A stretch of 21,496 bases of DNA from Gnetum montanum (taxonomy: Eukaryota; Streptophyta; Gnetopsida; Gnetales; Gnetaceae), in NCBI GenBank assembly GCA_015680685.1, contig MNCI01020094.1, positions 705,290-726,785 on the forward strand, given 5' to 3'. Numbering within the stretch: the first letter of the stretch is position 1; each line of letters opens with the position of its first letter. Positions 9,031 through 19,261 of this stretch are shown one piece after another. Position numbers and translations under genes: made by a program. The notes beneath the pieces are model-generated. The model was not told where the DNA came from and made no database searches. It saw nothing but the letters and a program-made list of their open reading frames with translations.

Positions 9031-9590
9031 TCAATCCATCCATCAAATATATATATATATATATATATTGCTTTCATTGTCTTTCACGATGCATTTCAAT
9101 CCCAATCCTCTTTTCTCCTCTCCTCTCCTCTGCTTTGCTCTCGCTGATTATGTCATCTTTTATTTCAAATTATGTCTTAATATTTCTTTCTTTTAATTTC
9201 CCGTACGTTTACGATAATCTTTTTCGTTTCTCTCTCGAGATTCCGACTAGAAGTTTTTGCTTTTGTTCGTCAACGATACGTTTCCACTTGCATGTTCGAT
9301 CAAAGATCGAGAAACGAGTTTTTACTCCGATTTGGTTCGCGAAGCTATTTATGGTTTCATATATTTTATTTTAAAAATTTGCATTAAACTTGGTGCAGAA
9401 ACAGCGGCATGTTAAGTTAGGTGTGTCGTTTATCTTAATTTATAGTCCTGCAAGATAATTTCTAACCGCCACTCCAAATTATTTCTTGCACTCGCTAGTT
9501 CGCTGAAAACGTTTTCAAATTCACCGGCTTCCGTAGGTATTCCCTAACCTTGGGTTTCTTTAAGTGCACCGGGTCACTCGCACGGTTACA
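9031..9590 (+). other. 3' flank of the secreted-protein gene, CpG-rich
   Basis: The likely 3' untranslated region and flank begin here. After a TA microsatellite come a CT-rich tract (about 9107-9140) and sequence with many CG dinucleotides up to about 9590, where composition changes abruptly to AT-rich repeat DNA. No canonical AATAAA close to the stop was found. No second gene is evident; the 79-codon open frame from 9135 has no recognisable features. Confidence 0.4.
9047..9068. repeat. (AT)11 microsatellite
   Basis: Eleven uninterrupted AT units lie 17 nt after the stop codon of the 166-codon gene. It is likely length-variable, as such perfect dinucleotide arrays usually are. Confidence 0.9.
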
Positions 9591-9671
9591 ATATATTTTA
9601 TTTTTCTGGTGGTTTATGCTACTATATTCTAATGTTTTTTATGCTTTTACATGTTATTGTAATATGGTGTT

Positions 9672-9760
9672 ATCTTAGTAGTAAGACTCTTGCTTAAAAG
9701 CTCTATGTCATGATTGCTTAAAAGCTCTATGTCATGAGTTCAATTTTAATTGGCAATATT
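9672..9760 (+). mobile_element. tRNA-like SINE head with internal duplication (candidate)
   Basis: TATCTTAGTAGTAAGACTC (from 9670) fits an A box with D-arm-like sequence, and GAGTTCAATTTTAATTGG (from 9736) fits a B box. This is the best tRNA-like fold of the three candidates in the window. A 24-bp tandem duplication lies between the boxes. The right side abuts the end of LTR C at 9776. Confidence 0.45.
9690..9737 (+). repeat. Perfect 24-bp tandem duplication
   Basis: Positions 9690-9713 and 9714-9737 are identical (unit starts TTGCTTAAAAG and ends GTCATGA). Being exact in otherwise decayed DNA, it must be recent, or an assembly error. Confidence 0.9.
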
Positions 9761-10336
9761 TGAGTTGCTGGCCAGTGATAAGTCATAAGCAACAGGTATT
9801 CATTATGCCCAACCATATGGATCACTAGCATGTACATGATCCAATTGAATTCCATTAACTATGTTTACCTAAGTGGCCAATATTCTTAGATGATGAAAGA
9901 TGTGGTTATTAGTCGTTGTGTTAATTTATTCATATGGCTAAGTGTGATATAGATGTAAGATATTTATTTTTATAGTTTTTATTATTTTCTTTAATAGTAA
10001 AATGGTTAAATAATTGAAGGGTTTAATATTTAAATTAACTAGTTACTTAACTAAACTATCCTAAACATAGAGCATTTATTCCTACTTTCCGTACACATCC
10101 TGAATGTATACTAATGCTACCTCGTTACTAAGTGTTTACTGCTGGGCCTACCAAGTATCCACTACGGGGATTGCCAAGCATTAATATATGATGCTTGAAC
10201 TAATCTTACTTGTGTTACTTATGTATTAGAATATTAAATGTTTAAGAATGAGAAAGTAAATTACATTTAAAGTAAAATTTTAGAATATAAAGTTAAACTA
10301 ATTCAAGTGTTCTAATAGATAGAAGAGACCTTGATT

Positions 10337-10342
10337 TTTATT
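10337..10342 (-). terminator. AATAAA polyadenylation signal of LTR C
   Basis: TTTATT on the plus strand reads AATAAA on the minus strand, about 184 nt from the LTR C TATA box. The neighbouring sequence aligns with the R regions of the other LTRs. Confidence 0.5.
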
Positions 10343-10518
10343 GTCATTCATACAACTGTGTCCAAGTACATATTGCACTAGAATAAAATGCCATACAATC
10401 AATTCAATTCATGTTGTGGTCACTTAGAGGGAAATTTTTTCTAAATTCTACAGAAAGAAACTGTAAGAGTCTAGCTAAGGTATTGACCAAATGTTGCCCT
10501 AAATGTGGCAAGTGTGTG

Positions 10519-10526
10519 TACTTATA
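10519..10526 (-). promoter_or_regulatory. TATA box of LTR C
   Basis: TATAAGTA on the minus strand, about 114 nt from the proposed LTR start, sits in the position equivalent to the boxes of LTRs A and B. Confidence 0.5.
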
Positions 10527-10611
10527 CAAGCAATGGCTAGATTAGTGTTAATGCACATGCACAAACGCATCTTGAGATGTGTTGATGGGGATGTGTCAAT
10601 GGGCATGTATC

Positions 10612-10625
10612 AAGGTAGCTACCTT
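10612..10625. repeat. Perfect 14-nt palindrome in U3 of LTR C
   Basis: AAGGTAGCTACCTT is fully self-complementary and lies 15 nt inside the LTR start. It partly overlaps the third of three degenerate 14-nt tandem units (10577-10590, 10591-10604, 10605-10618). Confidence 0.65.
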
Positions 10626-10640
10626 ATTAATGTTTCATCA

Positions 10641-10740
10641 TACCCCTGTGACTAACTAAAAACTTGTCTTCAAGTAAACAAAAATGGGATCAAGTTTCTT
10701 ACAAAATTTGAGGAAGTATGGGACAAATTAACTAATTGAC
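10641..10740 (-). mobile_element. Conserved pre-LTR tail of the minus-strand element
   Basis: On the minus strand this reads as the same pre-LTR tail found at 2211-2281 and 4641-4709, with an insertion of about 15-20 nt in the middle. A LEDKF peptide and GGGG before the LTR are still visible. It could be the last codons of an element ORF, or conserved sequence around the polypurine tract. Confidence 0.55.
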
Positions 10741-10899
10741 TCTTAAGTGCCATACTATATAGATTACAAAATTAGTGCAAATTATAATGAAATTAGATAC
10801 TTTAATAAAATTGGCAAGCTCTTGTTGAACAGATGGAAGCAGGATGAATTCTTCACACCATGCCTAAAGTTGGAGGCTTTTGTGGTGCAAAAGATCCTT

Positions 10900-12480
10900 C
10901 ATCTTATCCTGGCATTTTGGGAGACCTCGGCTATCTTACTATTATTGTTGCTATTGCTGAAAATTGAAAGGCATCTAGGAGTACCTTCATTTTCTCTTCT
11001 ATATTGTGTGGGTCATGAATAGTCTAGGCTACTTATCTTAGATGTAGTGCTAGAATATTCCATAGGCACGACAATGTTAGGAACATCTCCTTCATATTGA
11101 TAAACTAGGCTGCGAGTTACTTATGTTTGATGTCAAACATATGAGCAAGGTTTTACAACTCTTGGTAGTTACTTATTCTGTTGGAGAGGCTCTTAGTAAC
11201 AAATCATTGATTAGTGAATTTTCTCTTGAGAAATTCAAGCTTCTATTGGCCATTTCTAGCTTTTTTTTTTTTTTTGCCTCTTTTTGAAGCTTAAACTCTG
11301 CCTAATAGAGGAGGTAAGAGCTAGTCACCTACTTTTCTAGTTTTGTCTTGGGCATCCTTGTAGCCACCATTATCAAGTTTACATATTAGAGGTTGGAAAG
11401 CTTCATGTATTTAATCATCTCTTTAATCTACAACTCCTTCAAGTGGATTTTTGCTTAGTTATATGCATTGTGTCCATAAAATATGGACTTCCATGCATCG
11501 CCTCTTCATTGGATTTACTAAATGGTCTTGTTCACCTTTTTCTTGATCAAATTGATTTCCATTTCATTCATCTCCTTAATAATTCTAACCTAGTCCCTAT
11601 AGTGATTTTTAACTTGTTTATACTTCACGGCTTCATTTTTCTTAGTGATCTCAATAGCAATCTTTTGGTGAAGGGTATGAACCTCCTTCTTCGAGAGATT
11701 CTTGTTTTGTACAACCAACCTCTTTAAATTCAAGTTCACCTTAGCAAGCTATTCTTGATGACAGTAAATGTACTCCAGAATTTGATCCTTTTATTGCTTA
11801 GCATTCTGCAAGAGGTGAATATCCTTGGTTAGCACTAGTTTTTTGTTATGAACTTGAGAGAGGTCATAATTAGTTTTATTAACCATTGCTTCTAATAGTG
11901 ACACCTTAAAGATTATAATCTCCTTAGCATTCTTAGCCTCTTGATAGTTTTGCTAAAGCTATTGGAAAGCTTCATTTCTTGTAAGGTTTGGCATGAGAAT
12001 GGTAGGATTCAAGAGATGGGTTATGATTAGCAACTCTCATGACTAACCATAGATTAATAATAATGAGTTTCTCAAGTTGCACATTGCCAATCAATAGTTT
12101 ACTCATTGTTTCTAGTAACTATGACTAAGTGGCAGATATATCTTCTGGGAGATCAAAGATTTATGGAATCAATTTCTTAGCTTCCACCAAACATTCCAAT
12201 ACTTCCTTATGTTAGGCAATGCTCATCCTTTTGCTCCTTGCTCTTGCTAATGCCTATACATCTACCATGTTAACAACAACAAGGACAAATATAGTAGGAG
12301 CACTTAGAGCTTCACCAACATGGTCCACCACCACCTTTGCTACTAGCTCTTGGTCCTTATGTAGCATGACTAGCAGCATCACTACTTCATATTCCTCCAG
12401 CATTACAAAGAAGATTAATGCATTCCCAAAAATCTCAAGAAATGTTTTTCCTAGGATGGATATAGTAATATCTCTGGTAC
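10900..12480 (-). pseudogene. Broken coiled-coil ORF, minus-strand copy (env position)
   Basis: This is the fuller copy of the ORF at 3106-4467. On the minus strand it begins with a segment absent from the plus copy (about 12480-12235; an 80-odd-codon stretch with an LEEYEVV-like start). It then follows the plus copy through NEAFQ (near 11975), LAK/RLVV/NLS (near 11745-11690) and the MFDI block (11140-10957) with FIN, KE and EEKMK. The core is Lys/Glu/Gln/Asn-rich and probably coiled coil. It lies downstream of integrase and upstream of the tail and 3' LTR, in the place of env-like genes in some plant Ty3/gypsy elements. I see no membrane anchor or signal peptide, so I do not call it an envelope. 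Stops and frameshifts make it inactive. Function is unknown. Confidence 0.68.
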
Positions 12481-12749
12481 TAGGATTGGAGTGAACATGT
12501 GTCTAGTTTCTTTGTTATGAGAATGATAGTGTATAGCTTTAATGTGAAAGAATCTTTATGGTCCTATGATGTAGACTCCACATAAAATAGATGGAATTGG
12601 TGGATGTCATGAACTCACTACCTGATGCTAAGAGAACATTGACTAATTATTAGTAGAAAACATAATTCAAGGACAGAGTTGACCTTTTGTTAATCAATCA
12701 TAACTTTCATGGCTATGTTTGACAATTCCCAAAACTCATAGTAGCCTTG
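12481..12749 (-). other. Spacer 5' of the coiled-coil ORF
   Basis: No domain was recognised in this stretch between the T-rich tract and the ORF copy. The ORF may have started inside it, but stops prevent a firm start. Confidence 0.3.
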
Positions 12750-12960
12750 GAATAAAATCTAAGATTTTAAATGAGTCTAAAAATAACAAGATAATAATAA
12801 AGAAAAAGAAAAGAAAAATATATAAAATAATCAACAAAATATTAGAAAAATGAAAAACGTATAAAGAATTTTGCAAAACAAAAATAAGAAAAACCATTTA
12901 TGCTCATCAAGGTTTTATGATAGGTGGATATCTACCCCATGATTGAATTGGAAGGAGTAG
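12750..12960 (-). mobile_element. Post-pol motif and T-rich spacer, minus-strand copy
   Basis: The complement of 361-545: TCATGGGGTAGAT and CCACCTAT (complement of about 12924-12950), followed on the minus strand by a T-rich tract (A-rich on the plus strand, 12750-12900). It separates pol from the coiled-coil ORF in this element. Confidence 0.55.
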
Positions 12961-14849
12961 ATTTAGAAAATGGAATGTGATTGTTCTTGATTAGAGGTAT
13001 CAATGTTGTGATTAGTCACTTAGGAGTCCAAAAATGATTTAAGTTTTTGGATGTTGACTAGCATGTACTTTTGAGGACTTGTTGGATGGTAAATTATCAT
13101 AGCCTTGGAAGGAAAAGTTATGTGAATAATGTAAGATTCTTCCCATAATATTTACAAACTTAGTTCATTGTGGCATATGCATGGAATTCTAATATAGAAT
13201 CTTGTCTTCTGGTTTGAATGAAACTTTCCTAATCTATGCATCATGACATTATTGTGTATCTTATGCATCCTATTCATCAGTAGTGCTACTCTTCAATTTT
13301 TATCTAGCACATTAAGATTCATGAATCATTCCTTTTATGTTACATCATTTTAGCGATCATCTGGTGCCACCAACATTTTTGGCCTCTAGGTCTCGTACCT
13401 TTGGGATCATGAAATCAAAGGTGTTCTTCAAATAGGATTTAGGTGCTTGCTAGTCTCTAACAACACCAAGGCCCAGATATCTCAAAATAAATTGAGTAGT
13501 TATGAAACGTACTAGACATGAGTATGTGCTTGCTATTACAAATGTTGAAATGCTTAGGTTGTATATAAAATTGTAATTGGCTATCATGAATGAGATTTGG
13601 CTAACTTTGTCAAATACTATGAGTTGTTGGATATTCCTATTTTGTTCAATCACTTAGTCTATGCTGTCCTTATAGTATGCTTCTTGTAACAAATAAAATT
13701 TTGCAAAAACATTTAAGAACAATTCTACCAATCTACTCCTAATTTCCACTAGAGAGAAAATTCTACAAGAAAACTAAAAATTGAACAAGATTTAATGGAC
13801 TTAGAAAGAGAAAGAAAAGAAAGCATATTTGTGTGAAATCTCAAATATTTAAGCAAGATAACATAACATGAGGAAACACTTCACAATAAAGTTATTCCAA
13901 TTCAATCAAAATACGAATTGTTCAAACCCTCTAATCTCAACAAGAAATTTCATAAAGACAATATTATTATACTATTGAAAATTGTTACATAAACAAACAA
14001 AGTACGAGTCTCTATTTTGGCTAGTTAATAGTTGTCAAAGATTGCATTCAATATAGCTTTGAAAAAATTTGACAACTTTAGGATTGAAATACCAAGGCAA
14101 TACACTTTAAACTAATGAAACTATTTTAGTTGTCTCAATATATCAAAATTTTCCCTAAATTCTCTATGCTCAAAATAGGAAATTTCATTAAAACATTACT
14201 ATTAGATTGCTCTTGAGGCTTTTCAACAACATAAGCTCTTCTATGGCTAATCTTAAAAGGAGTATAATATTGTGCAAAAATAGAGCTATAAAAGTAACCT
14301 AGGAAAAATCTCAAAATTAATTACCAAGCATGATACTATTTAAACCATTAGCTAAGCAACTAAAATAAAATGGGAGGAAATAAACTCACAAGATTGAAAC
14401 AAAGTAGCCAAATTGATGTCTTTAGCATGCCATTATACAACTTTAATATCTTTTTCTTGATCTTTCAACCACACCTCTCTCTCTCTTTTTCTTGATATTT
14501 TAGTTTTCTTGATCTTTATCTTGATTTTTGAATGATCCATGCTTACCAAATGGGTGTATCTCAATGTCCAACAACACATCATGTAACTTATTAAATTGTT
14601 TAAAATTGATTTTCTCTTAACATCAAGTTCTCTAAAGTGTAAGGTTTATACACTTCAATAGATCTGATTTTGATTACCGTTATGTGTATGCCAACGACAT
14701 CAACCTTATTATTTTTTAAGCTTTGAGGCATTTTCATTATTTTTTTCTTACCACCATTTTATTTAATTATTATACTCTCTACCATTGCCCTAATTCTTAT
14801 GTTCCAATTACCAAAAATAAATTGGAAAAATAAAAATCTACTTCATGAG
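12961..14849 (-). mobile_element. Decayed region between integrase core and T-rich spacer
   Basis: By position this should hold the integrase C-terminal part. I find no convincing match: an open frame at 13450-13653 (minus) shows only vague resemblance to the basic, aromatic integrase tail. The portion 13690-14700 is AT-rich, without any pol-like reading, and may be an insertion. A cluster of TTTCTTGAT words lies at about 14453-14535. Confidence 0.35.
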
Positions 14850-15960
14850 ATGGTTTAAAGGTGTTAAAAGGTTAATGTCTACGTCATGCTCATAGGTAGT
14901 TGTGAGCATATGAAGTTTAGCTTGAATTGAGAGTTTAGGTAACTTTATGTATACTAACTCATAGAAAGTGTAGCCTATAGGAAATTTTTATGTTGAGTGA
15001 TATGCCCAAAGAACATTGTTGAGTTTGGTACTCCAATCTTTCCTCTATCTATTCATGGTTCACGTTAGAATTCTTGTGATTTCTCTATTAGTGACCTCTG
15101 CTATATCATTGGCTTAGAGGTAATGAGGTGTTGAAAGTTTATGTTGCACCCCTAAGTGTTGCATTAACTTATGAAATGTAGAACCTATGAAATGTATTTC
15201 ATTGTCTAAAATTATTGTTCTAGAAATACCAAACCTATTTACCACTTATTGAAAAAATCAGGCTACAGTGATAGATGTATAATTGGATATGATTCTAGAT
15301 TTAGTTCACTTGCTACAGTAGTTAATGATAACTATAATGTAGGCTTTTCCATTGGAAATGGAAGTGATGGGTTCCATGAAGTCAATTTCCCAAAGGTTGA
15401 AAGNCGTGGTGATAACTTCCCTTAGTGGTTACTACTAAATTTTAATTTCCCATGATACTTATAACCACCAAGGCCACTTGTCAANAGGCTACAGTGATAG
15501 ATGTATAATTGGATATGATTCTAGATTTAGTTCACTTGCTACAGTAGTTAATGATAACTATAATGTAGGCTTTTCCATTGGAAATGGAAGTGATGGGTTC
15601 CATGAAGTCAATTTCCCAAAGGTTGAAAGGCTTCAGTGGTTGAATCCACTATTGGATCCCTTCCACTCTAGTGGTCATTCTTCCATCTCTTTGACATCTC
15701 TCACATGAATGGGAAAAATGATGAGCATTCTTGAATATTGTTGGCCTAAAGTATCTTATCATGAGGATATATTTTACTATCTTTCTTCCTACATAGTGGT
15801 TCCAGTAAGAATCTTTATTAGGATCCTAGAGGACTCTCAATTAATCTATATTAGGTACATACCATCGTACTAGGGAATCAACACAAATTTTGTAGAGGTT
15901 GCCTTTGATATCCATATAATGTTTGAATTGGTAAAGAAAATATTGTTTCTTCCTATGATC
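14850..15960 (-). pseudogene. Ty3/gypsy integrase remnant
   Basis: Integrase inserts element cDNA into the genome. In order on the minus strand I see a WYHELLSYLL segment (typical of the stretch between RNase H and integrase in plant gypsy elements), the zinc-finger half CERCQR (15694-15705), and the first catalytic Asp in WEIDFM (15607-15609). The second Asp is in LDNE (15204-15206). A QHKLSTP run leads to the catalytic Glu in AEVTNRE (15096-15098). The last two are exactly 35 residues apart, the family spacing. DWS and LNNVLWAY follow, and the match ends near 14850. The usual SDNG reads LDNE. Several stops and a duplicated insert (15260-15629) break it. Confidence 0.85.
15260..15629. repeat. 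Exact 144-bp direct duplication around an N-flanked 80-nt spacer
   Basis: Positions 15260-15403 and 15486-15629 appear identical. Between them lies an insert bounded by N at 15404 and N at 15485. Removing one copy and the insert restores a continuous integrase alignment. This fits an assembly join artefact better than biology. The spacer itself is close to a hairpin: CCTTAGTGGTTA near its left end faces TAACCACCAAGG near its right end (11 of 12 pair). Confidence 0.85.
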
Positions 15961-16199
15961 CCATTTATTAGAAGTCTTCTATGTGAGTAGATATGATAGA
16001 AGCTCATGGTACCAATTTGTTATCCTTGGTGCATGAACTTCAGTGGACTTAGCAAAGAAAAGTTTATCTAAAAATTCATTAGATAAAGATTCTTCCTCAT
16101 CATTACTATTTGATTTTAACGAGAAAAATGATCTATAAATATATTTTTGGTTTCTTTTCTTTCCATCATGGTAAGATCTAACTCCTATAATATCACCAA

Positions 16200-16690
16200 T
16201 CACCATATAATATAGGGGCTTACTGCTAGTTTATTCATAACTAAATGAATTGCACTATGATCTATGTGCATAAAGATTGAATATTCAAGCATATATTACC
16301 TAAATTTTTCTAGGGCATACACCACTACAATGAGTTCTTTTTTAGTGATGGCATAGTTGAGTTATGCATAGACAAAACTCATGCTTGTATAGTGAATATA
16401 ATATGGATGTTTTTGATAATTCATTTGTATAATTACCACTTCCAAGGCATAGTTAGATGTGTCTTTCATATGTGAAATTATTTGGACCAATATCAAGCAT
16501 ATAGAATTGGAGTTTCTATGAGCTTTTGCTTCAAGTGTTGCAATGCTTGTTTGAATTTCTTAGTTCATTCAAAAACTACATCATTCTTGGTGACCTCTAC
16601 CAGTGGTATGACAATTTTAGAGAAACTTTCTATGAAGCACTATGGTAACTAATATGACTAAGGAATAGCATCACATCTTTGAGTATTTGA
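16200..16690 (-). pseudogene. Ty3/gypsy RNase H remnant
   Basis: RNase H degrades the RNA strand during element reverse transcription. On the minus strand, a KQALQHLK/LIETPIL stretch is followed by DTSNYALE (first catalytic Asp region). Then come NYAITKKEL with the expected Glu, VVYALEKF, and IDHSA (about 16256-16270) with the third Asp. Frames shift at least twice and stops interrupt, so it is inactive. The segment continues directly from the reverse transcriptase. Confidence 0.82.
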
Positions 16691-17280
16691 TGTTTTTAGT
16701 TATTTCTTGGATGAACCTTACCTTTTTAGTGTTAATCTCAATTCTTTTGCCTGAAATCTTATGCTTTAAGACAATGTCATCTCAGACCATCATGTGGCTC
16801 TTCTACCAGTTGAGGCATAAGTTTGTTTTTACATATCATTTTAGGGCATGCTTGAGATGGTCCAATGCCTATTCAAAGTTCATGCCATAGATGGAGAAGT
16901 CATCCATGAAGACTTTCACATCACTACCAATTTTCTATTAAAAGATGTTTAGGACTAGGCATTGAAAAGTTACATGAGTATTACAGAGGCTATAGGGCAT
17001 CTTTTTATATACTAAAGTTTCCTAGGAACTTGTAAAATTTAATGTGGTATGGTCTTCTAGCATAATTTTGATTTGAGTGCAGCCACTAAACCCATCTAGA
17101 AAATTGTAGTAATTATGCCCCACAATTATATCCAATACTTGCTCCAAAAATGATAATGGAAAATGATCTTTGAATGTGGATATGTTCAATAGCCTGAATT
17201 CTATATAGACCCTCCATTATTCTCATTTCTTTGCCATAATAATGAGTGGGCTAGTCTAGTCATTACCTATATAAGTATGC
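16690..17280 (-). pseudogene. Ty3/gypsy reverse transcriptase remnant
   Basis: Reverse transcriptase copies element RNA into cDNA. On the minus strand the landmarks are KDHFPL (about 17158), FLDGFSG with the first catalytic Asp (17094-17096), KKMPYSLCN, then VKVFMDDFSIYG with the catalytic FMDD at 16899-16910, NLCLNW, and HKISGKRIE. The order and wording are those of plant Ty3/gypsy elements. Lineage (Tat/Athila-like rather than chromovirus) is my impression only. Stops and the loss of the N-terminal third show it is dead. Protease and gag should precede it but are absent: sequence right of about 17280 is LTR-like. Confidence 0.88.
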
Positions 17281-17289
17281 ACTCTATAT

Positions 17290-17650
17290 ATCTTCCATAA
17301 AATTTTTAGATTTACAAAAAAAATTTAGATGATTAGACTAACTAACTACTTAGAGAATCATAGTAATTCATTATTGGCATTACTAAGTTAATCATGGTTC
17401 ATACTTAATATCTTGATATTCTTAGTTTAACTTAACTAATATAAGAGAAAATGTAAACATTAGGCTAAATAGTATTAATAAATTGCAATCAAAATAAATA
17501 TAATCTAAGTTAAATTCCTAAAATGTGTAGGAATCAATCTCAATCTTTATTATTGTTAAGCATTACATCCAAGTATAATTACTCAAATAAAATCTCAAAC
17601 AAATGTTGTGAGTACATGCTAATTAACTAAGAATTAAGGAAAGAAACTGC
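17290..17650 (-). mobile_element. LTR fragment D, upstream of reverse transcriptase
   Basis: On the minus strand this matches the R/U5 part of LTR C: CAGTTTCTTTC near 17645 (compare 10455), GTACTTGGA-like text, and CAATAATAAAGA near 17548. No TATA box was found at the expected place about 180 nt further right. The U5 is shorter than in C. It is probably what remains of the 5' LTR, joined to the reverse transcriptase by a deletion that removed gag and protease. Confidence 0.5.
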
Positions 17651-19261
17651 AAGAGTTTGGGTCCTTAAACTAAAACTATGAAATTCTTACAATTCTAATT
17701 GTAATGATAGAAACATTCAACAATAAAAACCAAAAAAATTCCATGCAAATTAGTTTTGACCTCAAGATCCATGGGCCTCGAAGGGATCTAAGGCATCTTA
17801 GGTAGTCTTGTCAATTACCTAAGGGCTTAACGATTTATTACTAGGTTTGATTATATGAGGAAAATGAGCGATAAATATGCAAACAATGGATTCAACACCA
17901 AATCCATGACTGAAAAAAATATGAATACAAAGCATAAAATAAAAACAGGCTAAAACACTACCAAATTTTATATTAAATTTGTAATACAAGGTTCAAAAGG
18001 TATAGATTTGTAAGCCTTGGTGCCTTTAAAAGTATGGTACTGAGAGGATTCCATAGATCTCTTTGAAATTGCTATTGTAGATCTGGTGTGTGGATAGTTA
18101 GGGTATGTTCCATGGCCATCTTAGATGTGTCTAGGTTGCTATATTTGCACTTGATTGAAGGCTACAACATGTTTCTAGTGCTCTAAATGGTTGGTGATGG
18201 GGATGAATGGTTACATGCTCTTAAATCTTTGGACTACTCAAAAAGTCTTAAAGTTTTTTAAAATTTTAAGATTCAAAAGTCTGTTAAAAGGTCTTGAAAT
18301 ATGGCACTAGTTCTTGGATTTATAGGCCATAGCTTACTATTCAATATTGGTTATAATTTATTGGATTTATTGGATTTTGATGCCAAGGCTGAATATTGGT
18401 TATAATTTCACTAGATGAAGAATTAGGAGATTCAATGAACTAATTGATTGAGCATGTGAAGGATATCACATGGTGAAGGCATAAGAATATCATACATAGG
18501 TTTTCATTGTAAGCAAGATGTGAAAGGCTAAAATGGTTACATAGTTATGGTTTAGAATGGATAATGAGAATGATATAGGGAAAGCACTATTGGCAAGGTC
18601 AAACAAGCTAATCAAATATCATGTGTTAAGATCATGTGATAACTTAATACTATGATGAGTCATACCTCTATGATGGTTTTAGGTTCATCCTGCAAACACA
18701 ACTTAGATAGTACATGAAAACAAATCAAGGAAACATGGAATGACAAGAGAAAACATGAGATAAGCAAGCAAACATTGGCCACTATGAGATATAATTAGTA
18801 GAGCATGAGAAGGTTTTATTTTTTTATAAATTTTGTATAAAAATTTTCAATGTTTTTTGACCAAGGAGAAAAGGTCATGCACTCTCTCTTTTCAGAATTC
18901 ACGAGGTTCATCCAGGCTACATATCGACTTAGCTTTGCCAATACAAGAAAAAAAATAAGAAGAAAATAGTTTATCCTTAGATATAATATGGTTTTAAGGT
19001 AGGAATGATTGACCATGTTAGTCAACTCATTCTCATTGAGATCTACTATTTTGAAGGCTCCATTGAGGTCCTATACACTAAAGAGAATACATCAAATGAC
19101 ATTTGCATTATAAATTGATTAAATAAAAATTAATTAATTAAAACAATATAACATGTTATATGTGTTTTATATTTGGATATTTTATTGGTAAAATAGGTAA
19201 TGAATTAAGGTAAACACCATGAATTCATAAAATAATAATATTTTAATGTCAAAAATGTCAA
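17651..19261. other. Unassigned AT-rich interval
   Basis: No gene or domain was recognised. TATAAATC on the minus strand near 18320 is a TATA-like word without other support. The phrase ATATTGGTTATAATTT occurs twice, near 18345 and 18394. Short open frames, such as the 69-codon one at 18816-19025 on the minus strand, have no recognised motif. Confidence 0.35.

Larger units (their letters stand above)
9776..10640 (-). mobile_element. LTR copy C (3' LTR of the minus-strand element)
   Basis: Read on the minus strand it starts TGATGAAAC at 10640, right after a CAGGGGTA purine-rich tail like those before LTRs A and B. It has a TATA box and AATAAA spaced as in A and B. Its U5 aligns with both, for example near 10140-10190 and 9800-9835. 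The end near 9776 is where three-way similarity fades. Three degenerate 14-nt units (10577-10618) lie in its U3. Confidence 0.7.

Noticed and set aside
9296-9310. TCGATC-AAA-GATCGA inverted repeat as a regulatory hairpin
   Set aside because: Six-base arms with a three-base loop are common by chance and there is no context to support function.
9672-9760. Functional tRNA gene
   Set aside because: The 24-bp duplication and poor stems rule out a working tRNA; only the promoter-like boxes remain.
12219-12494. 91-codon plus-strand frame rich in Thr/Ser
   Set aside because: It is antisense to the coiled-coil ORF copy, whose alignment to the plus-strand copy explains this DNA better.
15979-16206. 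75-codon minus-strand frame as a separate gene
   Set aside because: It reads as the linker between RNase H and integrase of the gypsy pol, including the WYHELLSYLL end.
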